DNA of 64,000 nucleotides from Impatiens glandulifera (GCF_907164915.1 NC_061862.1:2232001-2296000); one strand, 5' to 3'; positions 1 to 10,716 are shown, numbered from the stretch's first letter. Notes: generated by a model not told the origin, from the sequence alone. Translations and numbers: made by a program.

Positions 1-72
1 TGGAAAGAAACATTCTCATTTCAATTCCATCAAAATGACAATACCCAAGTAGTTGTGGACTACGTCAAATGA
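1..72 (+). pseudogene. gibberellin 20-oxidase exon 1 fragment, left-arm copy
   Basis: The first bases translate to the WKETFSF motif followed by a short divergent tail and a stop at about 70. This is the segment conserved in exon 1 of gibberellin 20-oxidases (2-oxoglutarate/Fe(II) dioxygenases that oxidise C20 gibberellins). It matches the 3' part of the minus-strand copy at 54,320-54,390 almost base for base, in inverted orientation. The rest of the exon would lie left of the window. The early stop is also present in the other copy, so the lesion predates the duplication. Family assignment rests mainly on the better preserved right copy. Confidence 0.7.
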
Positions 73-181
73 AAATCTGTTAAACTAGGTAATGAATTTC
101 AAGACATAGGGTAAGTTAAGGCTTTTGTTTTGGTTGTTTACAATAAAAATAAATAAAAAGTTAGAATAAAATATCAAAGAG

Positions 182-226
182 TTATGGGCCACCACGCTTC
201 CGCAGCAGCCACTCTAATTCTTGTTT
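182..226 (-). pseudogene. decayed initiator tRNA-Met
   Basis: Read on the minus strand this aligns to the complete tRNA at 54,056-54,127. The acceptor 5' side, a D-arm region with a small insertion, and the anticodon region with CAT are recognisable. About 26 bases that carry the variable loop and T-arm (the internal B box) are absent, so it cannot fold or be transcribed as a tRNA. Confidence 0.8.
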
Positions 227-364
227 ATTCTTATATTTGTTTGTGTCAAAACACAATAAGCATAAGAGTTATTATAATTATGTGAAATTATCTATTTAGA
301 TATGTCATCACCCACAATAGTCTTAAATTATCTTAGTTATTAGTTAAAACACCTACAATCATGA

Positions 365-432
365 CCATTCACTTCCATTTAAAACAATTTTGATGGGAAT
401 TGAATCCGTAACCTTTTATCACTTAAATTAAA
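365..432 (-). repeat. SINE-like tRNA-derived sequence, left-arm copy
   Basis: On the minus strand there is a box-A-like stretch (TTTAAATGGTAAAAG region) followed by a box-B-like GGATTCAATTCCC. This is the arrangement of tRNA-derived plant SINEs. The same sequence stands at 53,838-53,900 in the other arm. A full element with a poly(A) or T-rich tail and target duplications was not resolved. Confidence 0.45.
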
Positions 433-473
433 TTATCTATATATTATTATTATCTATATATTATTTTTACTTA

Positions 474-474
474 A

Positions 475-509
<35 letters not shown>
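474..509. repeat. ATT microsatellite
   Basis: About twelve uninterrupted ATT units stand exactly where similarity to the right arm ends. Confidence 0.9.
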
Positions 510-915
510 GTATTTTATATACAAGTTTAATATAAATTATAAATATATAAAATATATTTTAAAATTAACCGGATTTAAAATGAATTAATCGGAGTTTAAA
601 TAAAGTTAATGAATAACGGTCGGTCACACGCGTTTCAAATAAAAAGTATAAATACAGTCGTCCGCACATAAAGAGGAGATCTGCGCCAGGTTTACGCTAC
701 GCTAGTTGGAGGAAAAGCGAGGGATGATTGGATCATCCATCCACTCCACCGTTTCTACGCGTCTTCTCTTCTCTTCTCTTCTCGGTCGGCCTACCGGAGG
801 AGCTCTCTCTGCGCCAGATTTACGCAGTTGAGAGGAAAAGTGACCGGAGAGTGAAATCCACCCGACCGTTCCTTCTTTCTAGATTATCCTCTGGTCAGTC
901 AGTCTTCTCATTTCA
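510..915 (+). promoter_or_regulatory. promoter/5'-leader-like segment, gene body absent
   Basis: This segment is more GC-rich than its surroundings. It has a TATA-box-like TATAAATA at 647-654, followed at plausible distance by a CT-rich leader (755-785). A stretch beginning TCTGCGCCAG at about 680 recurs imperfectly at about 805, a tandem duplication of roughly 125 bp. No convincing ORF follows; the 73-codon ORF at 728 resembles nothing I know. In the other arm the equivalent position holds the methyltransferase gene, so this may be a detached promoter and leader of some gene. That is inference from composition only. Confidence 0.35.
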
Positions 916-1279
916 TTTCTTTTCTTCAAGATTATTCCATCCTAATTAATGGCTTAAGACAAACCCTAATTTCCCAAACTTTCTTAGTTTGATCAATTTG
1001 TATTCGTCAATAATCATGTTTCTTTAGTTGATGAAATTCGTTAATGACCTGATTCTTCTTGATGAAACGCTAATCTGGGTTAGTAACCCCTGTCTGTCTG
1101 TACTCCATTAAATAATATGTAGTAACCCCATATGTCATCTTAGCCCTCCCGAATTAGTTCTACCAAACTCTTGTACTAACCCATTAAACTCGTCAAGGGC
1201 CTTTTATGATCGATATCGATTTCGCTCCCGTCTTCTTAAAATGAATTTCCTTGATTTTGTTAGAAATATTATGACTGGA

Positions 1280-1319
1280 TGTCTGTATGTCTGTATGTCT
1301 GTATGTCTGTATGTCTGTA
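1280..1319. repeat. 8-bp tandem repeat TGTCTGTA x5
   Basis: There are five perfect TGTCTGTA units, with a further copy at about 1,364. The right arm lacks the expansion, so it arose after the arms separated. Confidence 0.9.
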
Positions 1320-1649
1320 TAGATAAAAAGAGACACATAGATCATCAATTTAATTATCCCCATGTCTGTATGTATAGCTAATGAATTGATGAGGAATTCT
1401 GCTCATCAATTCTAGGATTTTTTAAAATAAGTTTCATGTTGTTTGAAGTTATACTTAAGTCTTCAATTGTGAAATTTCCGAATATTTGGATTTTCTTTTT
1501 TGACCCAACCTCTCGGATTAGTTCCTTCAAAATTGTCCAGACACAATTCTAGGATTCTTTAAAGATAAAGCTTCTTATTGTTTGTTTGTAGTCACATCAA
1601 TTTTTATGCTGGTAAAACATCTGTCTTTTATTCTAGTTGGTTGTTACTT

Positions 1650-2020
1650 GACAGGTTCGCATATGGTCGGATAAATATTTCATCTCCAACAACTTTCTCT
1701 TGTTTGACTGGTTGAAGTCGATGATGATGATCCTTTGTGTTCTTCCTCGATTTTGTTGACAGGTATTGATTCAAGTTTTGTTTCTAGATTTGCCACAAAC
1801 AGTGACTATATTGCGAGTCTTGTTGTTCTCTCATTTTTCTTGCTACGAAATGTGACACATTCAGTTATATTTTTTGAATATCTTGATGTAACAAGTCAAT
1901 TTGATTTGCAACTGTTGTTTCTAATTTGTTTGGCAGAGATGTTTTCAAGGTTGTTTATTCGCTCGCCCAGTTTCTGAATGCTTTCATCGATGGTTTGAAA
2001 TTTCGTCATCAAACTCTAAA
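1650..2020 (-). pseudogene. retrotransposon gag-like N-terminal remnant (left copy)
   Basis: On the minus strand, starting at about 2,010, there is an ATG and a heptad-rich peptide (LGERINNLEN region) of the coiled-coil type seen at the start of plant Gypsy gag proteins. It then shifts frame and meets stops. The right copy (48,412-48,730) reads the same with a 61-bp deletion. No protease, RT or integrase follows. A non-transposon coiled-coil protein fragment is an alternative. Confidence 0.4.
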
Positions 2021-3039
2021 TTGGTAAGTAACATAACTCGAATAAAATTAAATTGGTGAGAACTAGGTAAGGAAGAACAAGAAGAAAAAGATCCGAGAGC
2101 GAATGCTCATGGTAGTTTTATTAGATGAGGAAAAATAATGTTTGAACATTCAAAAATTGTAATTGAAGAGTTTTATGATCTAGTCATTTAATATTTTTAA
2201 AATTCAAAACTCATGATCTAACATTAAAAAATTGTAATTTATACCTAGAGTAATGTTTAAGGTTGTGTTTATTATTTTCCTCAATTAAAAAGTGTGGTTT
2301 TTATTTACTTTTTTCTCATTTATCTAGTACACTTACGTGAGTGGATATTTCTAGGTTGAACCATTCATGGGAAAGTTGACAACACCAATTTATAAACCGG
2401 ATCATTGTTAATTCTAAAAATAAAAAATTCGGTATGTTTTAATCTTTTTTCTTTGAGCAATCTTTTATTTTAATGTTACAAGGGTTAATGTATATTAAAT
2501 CAAAACCATGTGATTTTGTTGTTGTGGAGTAGGGTTCTTGCGATGAAACTATTGAAATTGTACATGGACATGATGTGAACCAATTCTCGAAGCTTAAATA
2601 AATTTAATTCCTTACTTAGTAAGTTTGTTTATTGGTTTTCTTTAATGTACTATAACCATTTAAATAACATAAATTTTAATTTTAAAGGATAGCTGTCATT
2701 ACTTGGTTATAATTTATTTGAATTAAGGACAAGTGATCAATTAAAGTAGACAAAAAAATATATATTAAGTTCATAATGCAATAGTAATTCTTGAAGAGGG
2801 AAAAACTTAATGACTAATTAATCTATTTGGATGACTGAAACTTCTGTTACAATAATTCTTTCTAATTAAAAAATTTAGTCTTACCTAATTTGTTAAACAC
2901 ATATAATATATCTAAATAAAGTTTAAGATTAGTATTTTAAGAATACATAAGAAGAAACTATTGATAATTAGTTAGACTAAATTAGGTAAATAGACATAAG
3001 TTCAGAGTATTTTTAATTTAGCTTTAAAAATAATATTTT
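2021..3039. other. AT-rich spacer, no gene seen
   Basis: There is no supported reading frame or RNA gene. The content is the inner part of the inverted-duplication block. From about 2,470 it has two further copies in the window. Confidence 0.7.
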
Positions 3040-6000
3040 GTTACCTGCGTGGATAAAAATACAAAATTTTAAAACGATTGGAACAATATCACTTACTATT
3101 GTTGGTATATTTGGTTTGAAAATATAAAAATTTTGTGTATGAGAATATTTCAGTTTTGTATATTTTCTACTTAGTTGGTTTATTCTTACAAATAATATGA
3201 TAAGACAATATTATTGTTGCGCCGATAGAATCACAAAAATTCTAAAAGATTGAAACAATCACTTATTAATGTTGATTTTATAGTGATTGTGATTTGGTGT
3301 TTTAAATTTGAATAATTTGTGATTAGAACATCTAATTATATTCAATTTGAAATTATAAAAAACTTTATGTATGGAATACTTCATTTTTGCATATTATCAT
3401 ACTCAATCGGTTTAATCTTATAAATAATATGATAAGACTATATTGTTACAGCATAGATAGAAACACAAAAATTCTAAAAGATTAAGAACGATCATTTCTC
3501 ATTATTGATTTATAGTAATTGTGATTTTGTGACTTGAGATTTGTGAAGTAAATTATATTATGTTTGGATAATAAAAACTCTGTGTATGAGAATACTTCAT
3601 TTCTACATATTCTCATACTTAGTTGATTTAGTCTTACAAATAATATGATAAGACTATATTGTTTTCTACATTGATAGAAACACAAAAAAATTTAAAAGAT
3701 TGACAACGATCAATTATAAATTTTGGTTTTATAGTAATTGAGATTTGGTGACTTGTGATTTGAGTTGGGACGTAAAATTATATTCGGTTTGAAATTATAA
3801 AACTATGTGTACGAGAATACTTCAATTCTGCATATTCTCATACTTAGTTGGTTTAGTCTTACAAATAATATGATAAAACGGTATTATTGCGGTGTGGATA
3901 GAAATACCAAAATTCTAAAAGATTGAGAATGATCACTCGCTAATGTTAGTTTTATAGTGATTGTGATTTGGTTGTTTTAGATTTGAATGACTTATGATTT
4001 GGACGTATAATTATATTCAGTTTGACATTAAAAAAAACTATGTGTATGAGAATACTTCATTTTTGCATATTCTCATACTCAATTGGTTTAGTCTTATAAA
4101 TAATATGATAAGACTATATTGTTACTGAATATATAGAATAACAAAAATTCTAAAAGATTAAGAACGATCATTTATCATTATTGATTTATAGTAATTGTGA
4201 TTTTGTGACTTGAGATTGTGAAGTAAATTATATTATGTTTGGATGATAAAAACTCTGTGTATGAGAATACTTCATTTCTGCATACTTAGTTGATTTAGTC
4301 TTACAAATAATATGATAAGACTATATTGTTTCTACATTGATAGAAACACAAAAAAATTTAAAAGATTGAGAACGATCAATTATCAATGTTGGTTTTATAG
4401 TAATTGAGATTTGGTGACTTGTGATTTGAGTTGGGACGTAAAATTATATTCGGTTTGAAATTATAAAACTATGTGTATGAGAATACTTCAATTCTGCATA
4501 TTCTCATACTTAGTTGGTTTAGTCTTACAAATAATATGATAAAACGATATTATTGCGGTGTGGATAGAAATACCAAAATTCTAAAAGATTGAGAATGATC
4601 ACTCGCTAATGTTAGTTTTATAGTGATTGTGATTTGGTTGTTTTAGATTTGAATAACTTGTGATTTGGACGTATAATTATATTCAGTTTCACATTAAAAA
4701 AATTATGTGTATGAGAATACTTCATTTCTACATATTCTCCTACCTTGATGGTTAATAAATCTTACAAATAATATGATAAAACTATATTGTTGTGGAGTGG
4801 ATAGAAACACAAAAATTCTAAAAATTGAGAACGATCACTTAATAATGTTGGTTTTATAGTGATTATGATTTAGTGACTTGTGATTTGAATGACTTGTGAT
4901 TTCAGATGTATAATTATATTCGTTTTGAAATTATAAAAACTCTATGTATGAGAATGATCATTTACCAATGTTGGTTTTATATTTATTGTAATTTGGTGAC
5001 TTGTGATTTGGAACATATAAATTATATTTGGATTGAAATTATAAAAACACTTGTATGAGAATACTAAATTTATTCGTATTCTCATACTTAGTTGGTTTAT
5101 TCTTACATATAGAAACACAAAAACTCTAAAAGATTGAGAACAATCAACTTATTAATGTTGGTTTATAGAGATTATGATTTGGTGACTTGTGATATGAACG
5201 ACTTGTGATTTGTGACGTAAAATTATATTCGTTTTGAATTATAAAAAATCGGTGGATGAGAATGCTTCATTTCTGCAAATTCTCCTACTTAGTTGATTTA
5301 GTCTTATAAATAATATGATAACGCTATATTATTGTCGCGTGAATAAAAACACAAAAATTCTAAAATATTGAGAACGATCATTACCAATGTTGATTTTATA
5401 GTAATTGTGATTTGCTGACTTGTGATTTGAGACGTATAATTATATTCAGTTTAATTTAAAAAATAATATTATAAGAATATAATGTTGCCACGTGGATAGA
5501 ATCACAATAATTCTAAAATATTGAGAATGAAAAAGATTTGAATAACTTGTGATTTGAGACGTTTTAAAATTATAAAAAATTATGTATACGAAAATAATTT
5601 ATTTCTGCATATTCTACTAGTTATTTGGTTTAGTCTTACAAATAATAAGATAATGCTATATTGTAGCCGCGTAAATAAAAACACAAAATTTTTAATAGAT
5701 TAAGACCAATCACTTATTAATGTTGCTTTATAGTGATTGTGATTTGGTGACTTGTGATGTGAATGATTTGTGACGTAAAATTATATTCCGTTTGGATTAT
5801 AAAACTATTTGTATGAGAATACTTTATTTTTGCACATTCTCTTACTTAGTTGATTTAGTTTTATAAAAAAATATGCTAAGACAAAATTTTAAAAGAATTA
5901 GAACAATCATTACAAATATTGGTTTTATAGTGATTGCGATTTGAATGACTAGTGATTTGAGACGTGTAATTATATTCGGTTTAAAATTATAAATATTTGT

Positions 6001-6165
6001 GTATTAGAATATTTTATTTCTACATATTCTCCGACTTAGTTGGTTTAGTTTTATAAATAATATTACTTGTTTGTATTATAAAAATTATGTGTATGAGAAT
6101 ACTCTATTTCTGCATATTCTCTTACTTATTTGGTTTAGCCTTACACAAAATTTGATAAGACTATA
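3040..6165 (+). repeat. satellite array 1 (plus orientation)
   Basis: These are tandem AT-rich monomers of about 215-235 bp. Landmarks in each are GAGAATACTTCATT, the TTAGTTGGTTTAGTCTTACA region, ATTCTAAAAGATTGAGAA and TTATAGTGATTGTGATTTGG. Successive GAGAATAC landmarks stand at 3,588, 3,813, 4,048, 4,263, 4,479 and 4,713. Monomers diverge more toward the right end. The short ORFs inside are chance readings of the repeat. Confidence 0.95.
3480..4820 (+). repeat. higher-order repeat, about 666 bp x2
   Basis: Three consecutive monomers of different type (about 225, 235 and 215 bp) form a unit at 3,480-4,150. The unit is repeated almost identically at 4,150-4,820. The two units share diagnostic variants such as the TTTCTACATTGATAG and GCGGTGTGGATAG stretches, while neighbouring monomers within a unit differ clearly. 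Confidence 0.85.
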
Positions 6166-6174
6166 ATGCAGGTC

Positions 6175-7122
6175 ATGCGTATGATAGTGCTAAATTTCTC
6201 ATTATGTCCAATAGCGACACTGAATCTCAGTGGATTCTTGATTGAGGGTGCACTTTTCACATGATACCAAGGCGAAATTGGTTGTTTGATTTCAAGGAGT
6301 CCAAGGGTAATAAAGTTTTGATGGGAAACAATGAGTTTTGTGATATCATCGACATTGGTTCAATAAAATTCAAGATGTATGATGGGAAGTTTAGGGTGCT
6401 GACAGATGTGAGACTCATTCTTGAGCTCAAGAGAAATTTCTTGGTGTGCTTGATTCGACAAGTTATGAAATCAAATTGAGGGAGTGGAGTCCGAGTGTTC
6501 AGAAAGCAGGTCGTACTGCCATTCAAGGAAGTCTTCAAAATGGACTGTATGTTCTTGATGGGGAGGTTATCGGCGGAGAAGCAGATGTGACAACTCAAGC
6601 CTCAAACGAAACTATATAGTGGCACAATCGATTGGGACACATGAGCCTTAATGGTTTGTTGGAACTGAAAAACAAGGTTTTCTGAGGGATGCCAAGATCA
6701 AAGATATGGAATTATGTGAGCATTGTGAGATGGGTAAATCACATCGTTTAAGATTTCCTATAACAATTCACAGAACAAAAGGAACTATTGACTGCATACA
6801 TTTAGATCTTTGGGAATCACCACAGGTTCCATTATCTTTTTCTCGATGTCAATATTTCATATCGTTTATAGATGATTTCTATAGAAAAAAATTGGCTTTA
6901 TTTGTTAAAAACAAAAGATGAGGCATTTGATAAATTCATAAATGGAAAACTATGATTGAGAAGTAAACGAGAAGAAAGATTAAGAGATTAAGAATATATA
7001 ATGGTCTAGAATATTGTAATGATCAGTTCGATTCATACTGTGCTAGAGAAGGTATTGTTAGACAACGTACTTGTGTTGGCACCCCACAGTAAAATGGAGT
7101 AACCGAGAGGTTAAATAGAACT
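6175..7122 (+). pseudogene. Copia polyprotein relic, left half
   Basis: Plus-strand fragments in several frames show a Copia protease region (a D-S-G-like site replaced by a stop, then CTFHM), the zinc-binding part of integrase (GTIDWDT-, LCEHCEMGKSHRL-like) and the integrase core up to the NGVTERLNRT-like motif. Frameshifts and stops are frequent. The relic continues at 10,722 beyond the Gypsy insertion. It lies between two satellite arrays and probably inserted into satellite DNA. Confidence 0.85.
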
Positions 7123-7496
7123 TGATGCAGCGTGCGTGGCTAGGATGAATCTTTATCAAGATTCGTTGATTCTTACGAATACCGAAAGTCGATAGATATT
7201 GAGGAAACCTCGTTTTCTGATTAATAATCTTCTTTTTTTTCTTACAATGGAATACCTTCAGGGTATTTATAGGACTTACACGTATTAAATTAGGAATTAC
7301 GTCTAATTACAATTTAATTACACTAATTTAGGATATTCCTTCCATAACAAGAATATCCCTACCTAATTTAGAATATCCCTTGTAATCTCTTCCTTAATTA
7401 GAATATATATTATAATCCTTTCCTTGATTAGAATATATCTTCCAATCCCTTCCTTAATTAGATTATCTTCCAATCTCTTCGACTCGCACCGCATCA
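7123..7496 (-). repeat. 3' LTR of the Gypsy element
   Basis: 374 bp, TG...CA, identical by eye to 10,343-10,716. The gag-pol frame runs about 130 bp into it before stopping. Confidence 0.95.
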
Positions 7497-10311
7497 TTCC
7501 CCCAGGGTAGAAAAGATTCGTCCTCGAATCTGGAACCGCATCATCCTCATCAGAAGAAGACTCACCCACAAAAGGAACAAGATGCTTCACATTGAACACA
7601 TCAGAGGTACGCACATGGCTGGGAAGGCGTAAACGATAAGCATTGGGGTTGATCTTCTCCACAATCTCAACAGGACCAATCTTCTTAGCAGCAAGCTTGC
7701 TATATTCATGAGCTGGAAAACGATCCTTAGTCAGAATAGCCCACACAAAGTCACCAACTTCAAAATCAACAGCACGCCTTCTCGAATCAGCCTTCTCCTT
7801 GTACTTGGCAGTAGCAGCAACCAAACGGTCATGAGTGGTCTGATGAACCTGAGCCAACTGACCAACAAAATCCGCAGCAGTGGAATGAGGACGCACCTTG
7901 CTGGGCAGCGCTAACAAATCAAGAGGAGCACGCGGAGACAGCCCGTAAATCACATGGAAAGGACTGAAACCAGTGGAGCGATTAACAGCATGATTGTGAG
8001 CAAACTCGGCCTGAGGCAGCTTCAGATCCCAAGCCTTAGGATGATACCCAATTAAACTGCGCAAAAGGTTCCCCAAAGACCTATTAACAACTTCAGTTTG
8101 GCCATCAGTTTGTGGGTGATAGGCACTACTAAAATTCAGCTGAGTATTAACCAAACGCCAAAGACTCCTCCAAAAGTGACTCACAAAGCGAGTGTCCCGA
8201 TCAGAAACTATGGAGGCAGGAAGTCCATGAAGGCGATACACATCCCTGAAATAAAGCTGTGCAACAGCCACAGCACCACCCAACTGATCCAACAAGTCAT
8301 CCAACCGGGGAATAGGAAACCGATAACGCACTGTAATCTTGTTGATAGCACGACTATCAATGCACATACGCCAAGACCCATCCTTTTTTGGGGTAAGAAG
8401 GGCCGGGACAGCACAGGGACTAAGGCTCTCTCGAATGTGTCCCTTAGCCAGCAAGTCCTCCACCTGTCTACGCAACTCTTCATGTTCTTTGGGACTCATG
8501 CGGTAATGAGAACGGTTTGGTAGGGCAGCACCTGGAACCAAGTCAATGTGATGCTGGATATCACGCAAAGGAGGCAAGGCACAAGGCAGATTCTCAGGAA
8601 AGACATCTGCAAACTCCTGTAACAGCGGCTGCACTGGAATAGGCACCTCAGAACTAGCACCACAGGTAATCAGCGAACAAAATGGAGCAAACACCATGCC
8701 CGATTCGACCATGGCGGTCTGAAAAGGACCCCGAGACAACAAGGTGGTAGGGGGGGACGCATGATGAGTGGGGGCAGCACCCTTCTTGGGCTGATTTGGC
8801 ATCAACACAATCTTGGTACCATGAAATAAGAACGTGTAGGTATTAGCACGCCCATCATGTATAACAGAATGATCAAACTGCCAAGGGCGACCAAGTAAAA
8901 GGTGACAAGCATCCATAGGAACCACATCACAATATACAGCATCACGATAATGGGAACCAATGGAAAAATTAACAAGTACGCGCTTGGAAACTGTAACATC
9001 CGTACCTTGACTCAGCCAGGACAGACGATAAGGCTTGGGGTGAGGTTCAGTGGACAGACCCAGCTTCGAAACTGCAACCTCAGAAATCACATTCTCACAA
9101 CTCCCAGCATCAATGATGAAGGTGCAAACTTTGCCACCGATGGTACAAGTGGAATGGAACAGATTATTGCGTAACCACTCGTTGTCAGGAGCACGAGGGG
9201 TTAAACATGATCGACGAATCACCAAAAGGGGGCCAACATCACCAGAAACATACTCCTCCGCTGCCTCATCATCATAAACATCGTACACTGGGGCTGAATC
9301 TGAAGGAAGAGCAGAGTCAGGATCATCCACCTCAGTAAAAAGACCACGATTGGTGGACTTTGGGTTGCGACACTCTGCTTGGCGATGGCCAACTTCACCA
9401 CAATTGAAACAACGCAAGCCACCGGGACGTCCCTGCGGGGGGGCTGTAGTGCCGCGAGGGGGGGCTAGGGTGGGATGGGCCGGCTGGGAAGAAGAACCAA
9501 TGCCACTAGTGGGGACAACCTGTTTTCCAAAGCTACCCGAACCGCGTCTGGCTAGCTGTTTCTCAGCCTGTGAAGCACGCTGATGTGCCTCAGAAACAGT
9601 CAAGGGATCAAACATATTCAAAATATCCTGCAACTGGAGGCGAAGGCCACCAATATAGCGAGAAACCAACTGGAGAGGGGACTCAGACAGGTCAACACGA
9701 GCCACAAAGGTGTAAAACTCAGTGGAATAGTCATCCACGGAACGAGAACCCTGACGAAGATTCTGGAACCGCTGGTACAGGTTACGTTCGTAATTATATG
9801 GTAGAAACGCAGCCCTAATATGCTTCCTGAATTTGTCCCAATTCGTGAGCTTTGCCTTACCATGACGAACACGTGTCTGTTTCAACTGCTGCCACCATGC
9901 TTGTGCACGACCATGTAAGCGGATCGTAACAAGGGGTACACGACGATCTGCAGGAACTTCCTTGAAATCCAGAATCTCTTCAACCTGAGAAAGCCAATCA
10001 ATAAACTCTTCCGGTGATAGACTACCATCGAACTTAGGGATGTCCACCCTGAAAGCCTGCTCCCAGCGATGATTGGGGCGTTCAGGGGATCGATTCCGAA
10101 GACCACCGAGAGGGTTTTCATCTGTCATCGTAACATCATCTTCAGGGTGGTGCATGTGCATAGATGCATCCATCTGTTGCGTCAACCATTCAACCTGCCG
10201 CCTCAAATCGTCGTTATCACGGCGAAACTCAGCGTTTTCACGTCGCAACTCAGCAAGGTCACCATCATCAGCACCAGGGGTAGGGTTGCGCGGCTGTCTT
10301 CGGGGCGGCAT
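7363..10311 (-). CDS. Gypsy gag-pol polyprotein with in-frame RT-integrase deletion
   Basis: This is a single 982-codon frame. In order it has an N-terminal coiled coil (residues 15-50), retrotransposon gag (about 90-250, with an AWWQQLK motif), a CCHC knuckle (about 302, CFNCGEVGHRQAEC) and an aspartic protease with the IIDAGS site (about 400). The RT N-terminus (about 640-678) then runs straight into the integrase core (about 682). Integrase keeps the second Asp (SDRDTRF) and the Glu (DGQTEVV) but not the first Asp or the zinc finger. The RT catalytic YxDD and RNase H are gone. A GPF/Y-type module lies near 880 and the C-terminus extends into the 3' LTR. The gag sequence and LTR-encoded tail resemble CRM chromoviruses; no chromodomain is evident. 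The start is the first ATG, 31 bp inside the 5' LTR. Confidence 0.9.
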   Translation of the reverse strand: MPPRRQPRNPTPGADDGDLAELRRENAEFRRDNDDLRRQVEWLTQQMDASMHMHHPEDDVTMTDENPLGGLRNRSPERPNHRWEQAFRVDIPKFDGSLSPEEFIDWLSQVEEILDFKEVPADRRVPLVTIRLHGRAQAWWQQLKQTRVRHGKAKLTNWDKFRKHIRAAFLPYNYERNLYQRFQNLRQGSRSVDDYSTEFYTFVARVDLSESPLQLVSRYIGGLRLQLQDILNMFDPLTVSEAHQRASQAEKQLARRGSGSFGKQVVPTSGIGSSSQPAHPTLAPPRGTTAPPQGRPGGLRCFNCGEVGHRQAECRNPKSTNRGLFTEVDDPDSALPSDSAPVYDVYDDEAAEEYVSGDVGPLLVIRRSCLTPRAPDNEWLRNNLFHSTCTIGGKVCTFIIDAGSCENVISEVAVSKLGLSTEPHPKPYRLSWLSQGTDVTVSKRVLVNFSIGSHYRDAVYCDVVPMDACHLLLGRPWQFDHSVIHDGRANTYTFLFHGTKIVLMPNQPKKGAAPTHHASPPTTLLSRGPFQTAMVESGMVFAPFCSLITCGASSEVPIPVQPLLQEFADVFPENLPCALPPLRDIQHHIDLVPGAALPNRSHYRMSPKEHEELRRQVEDLLAKGHIRESLSPCAVPALLTPKKDGSWRMCIDSRAINKITVRYRFPIPRLDDLLDQLGGAVAVAQLYFRDVYRLHGLPASIVSDRDTRFVSHFWRSLWRLVNTQLNFSSAYHPQTDGQTEVVNRSLGNLLRSLIGYHPKAWDLKLPQAEFAHNHAVNRSTGFSPFHVIYGLSPRAPLDLLALPSKVRPHSTAADFVGQLAQVHQTTHDRLVAATAKYKEKADSRRRAVDFEVGDFVWAILTKDRFPAHEYSKLAAKKIGPVEIVEKINPNAYRLRLPSHVRTSDVFNVKHLVPFVGESSSDEDDAVPDSRTNLFYPGGMMRCESKRLEDNLIKEGIGRYILIKERIIIYILIKEEITRDILN

Positions 10312-10331
10312 ACCTCAGGGTCGACTGGAAA

Positions 10332-10340
10332 CTGATACCA
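10332..10340 (-). other. primer-binding site (initiator tRNA-Met), Gypsy element
   Basis: The minus strand reads TGGTATCAG two bases inside the 5' LTR, complementary to the 3' end of initiator tRNA-Met. Confidence 0.85.
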
Positions 10341-10342
10341 AC

Positions 10343-10716
10343 TGATGCAGCGTGCGTGGCTAGGATGAATCTTTATCAAGATTCGTTGATTCTTACGAAT
10401 ACCGAAAGTCGATAGATATTGAGGAAACCTCGTTTTCTGATTAATAATCTTCTTTTTTTTCTTACAATGGAATACCTTCAGGGTATTTATAGGACTTACA
10501 CGTATTAAATTAGGAATTACGTCTAATTACAATTTAATTACACTAATTTAGGATATTCCTTCCATAACAAGAATATCCCTACCTAATTTAGAATATCCCT
10601 TGTAATCTCTTCCTTAATTAGAATATATATTATAATCCTTTCCTTGATTAGAATATATCTTCCAATCCCTTCCTTAATTAGATTATCTTCCAATCTCTTC
10701 GACTCGCACCGCATCA
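10343..10716 (-). repeat. 5' LTR of the Gypsy element
   Basis: 374 bp, TG...CA, identical by eye to 7,123-7,496 and followed by target duplication GAACT. Confidence 0.95.

Larger units (their letters stand above)
1..475. repeat. inverted duplication, outer arm (left)
   Basis: This stretch is the reverse complement of about 53,810-54,400 with scattered substitutions and small indels. The shared items, in order, are the 20-oxidase exon end, an AT-rich spacer, the initiator tRNA-Met (decayed here), a spacer and a SINE-like sequence. Similarity ends near an ATT microsatellite at about 475. Confidence 0.85.
916..3010. repeat. inverted duplication, inner block (left)
   Basis: This block is the reverse complement of about 47,335-49,308. 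Long stretches are nearly identical (e.g. 950-1,200 against 49,030-49,290), with diverged AT-rich parts further in. The inner 2,470-3,000 also has a third copy at 31,880-32,512. Similarity begins at 916, which corresponds to the first bases of the truncated methyltransferase reading frame, and ends where satellite begins. Confidence 0.9.
7123..10716 (-). mobile_element. Gypsy LTR retrotransposon, CRM-like chromovirus, internally deleted
   Basis: The element is complete at its ends. It has two 374-bp LTRs (TG...CA) that I read as identical and a 5-bp target duplication GAACT at 7,118-7,122 and 10,717-10,721. The primer-binding site at 10,332-10,340 is complementary to initiator tRNA-Met (TGGTATCAG on the minus strand). 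It inserted into the integrase region of a Copia relic. Identical LTRs indicate recent insertion or recent gene conversion. The coding part has lost most of RT, all of RNase H and the start of integrase, so the copy is non-autonomous. Confidence 0.95.

Noticed and set aside
1735..1977. 80-codon plus-strand ORF with a hydrophobic stretch
   Set aside because: It is antisense to the gag-like remnant and not preserved in the right-arm copy.
3482..3685. ORF of 67 codons in satellite array 1
   Set aside because: Chance open frame in a monomer, not conserved between neighbouring monomers.
8098..8523. Plus-strand ORF of 141 codons
   Set aside because: Antisense shadow of the Gypsy polyprotein.
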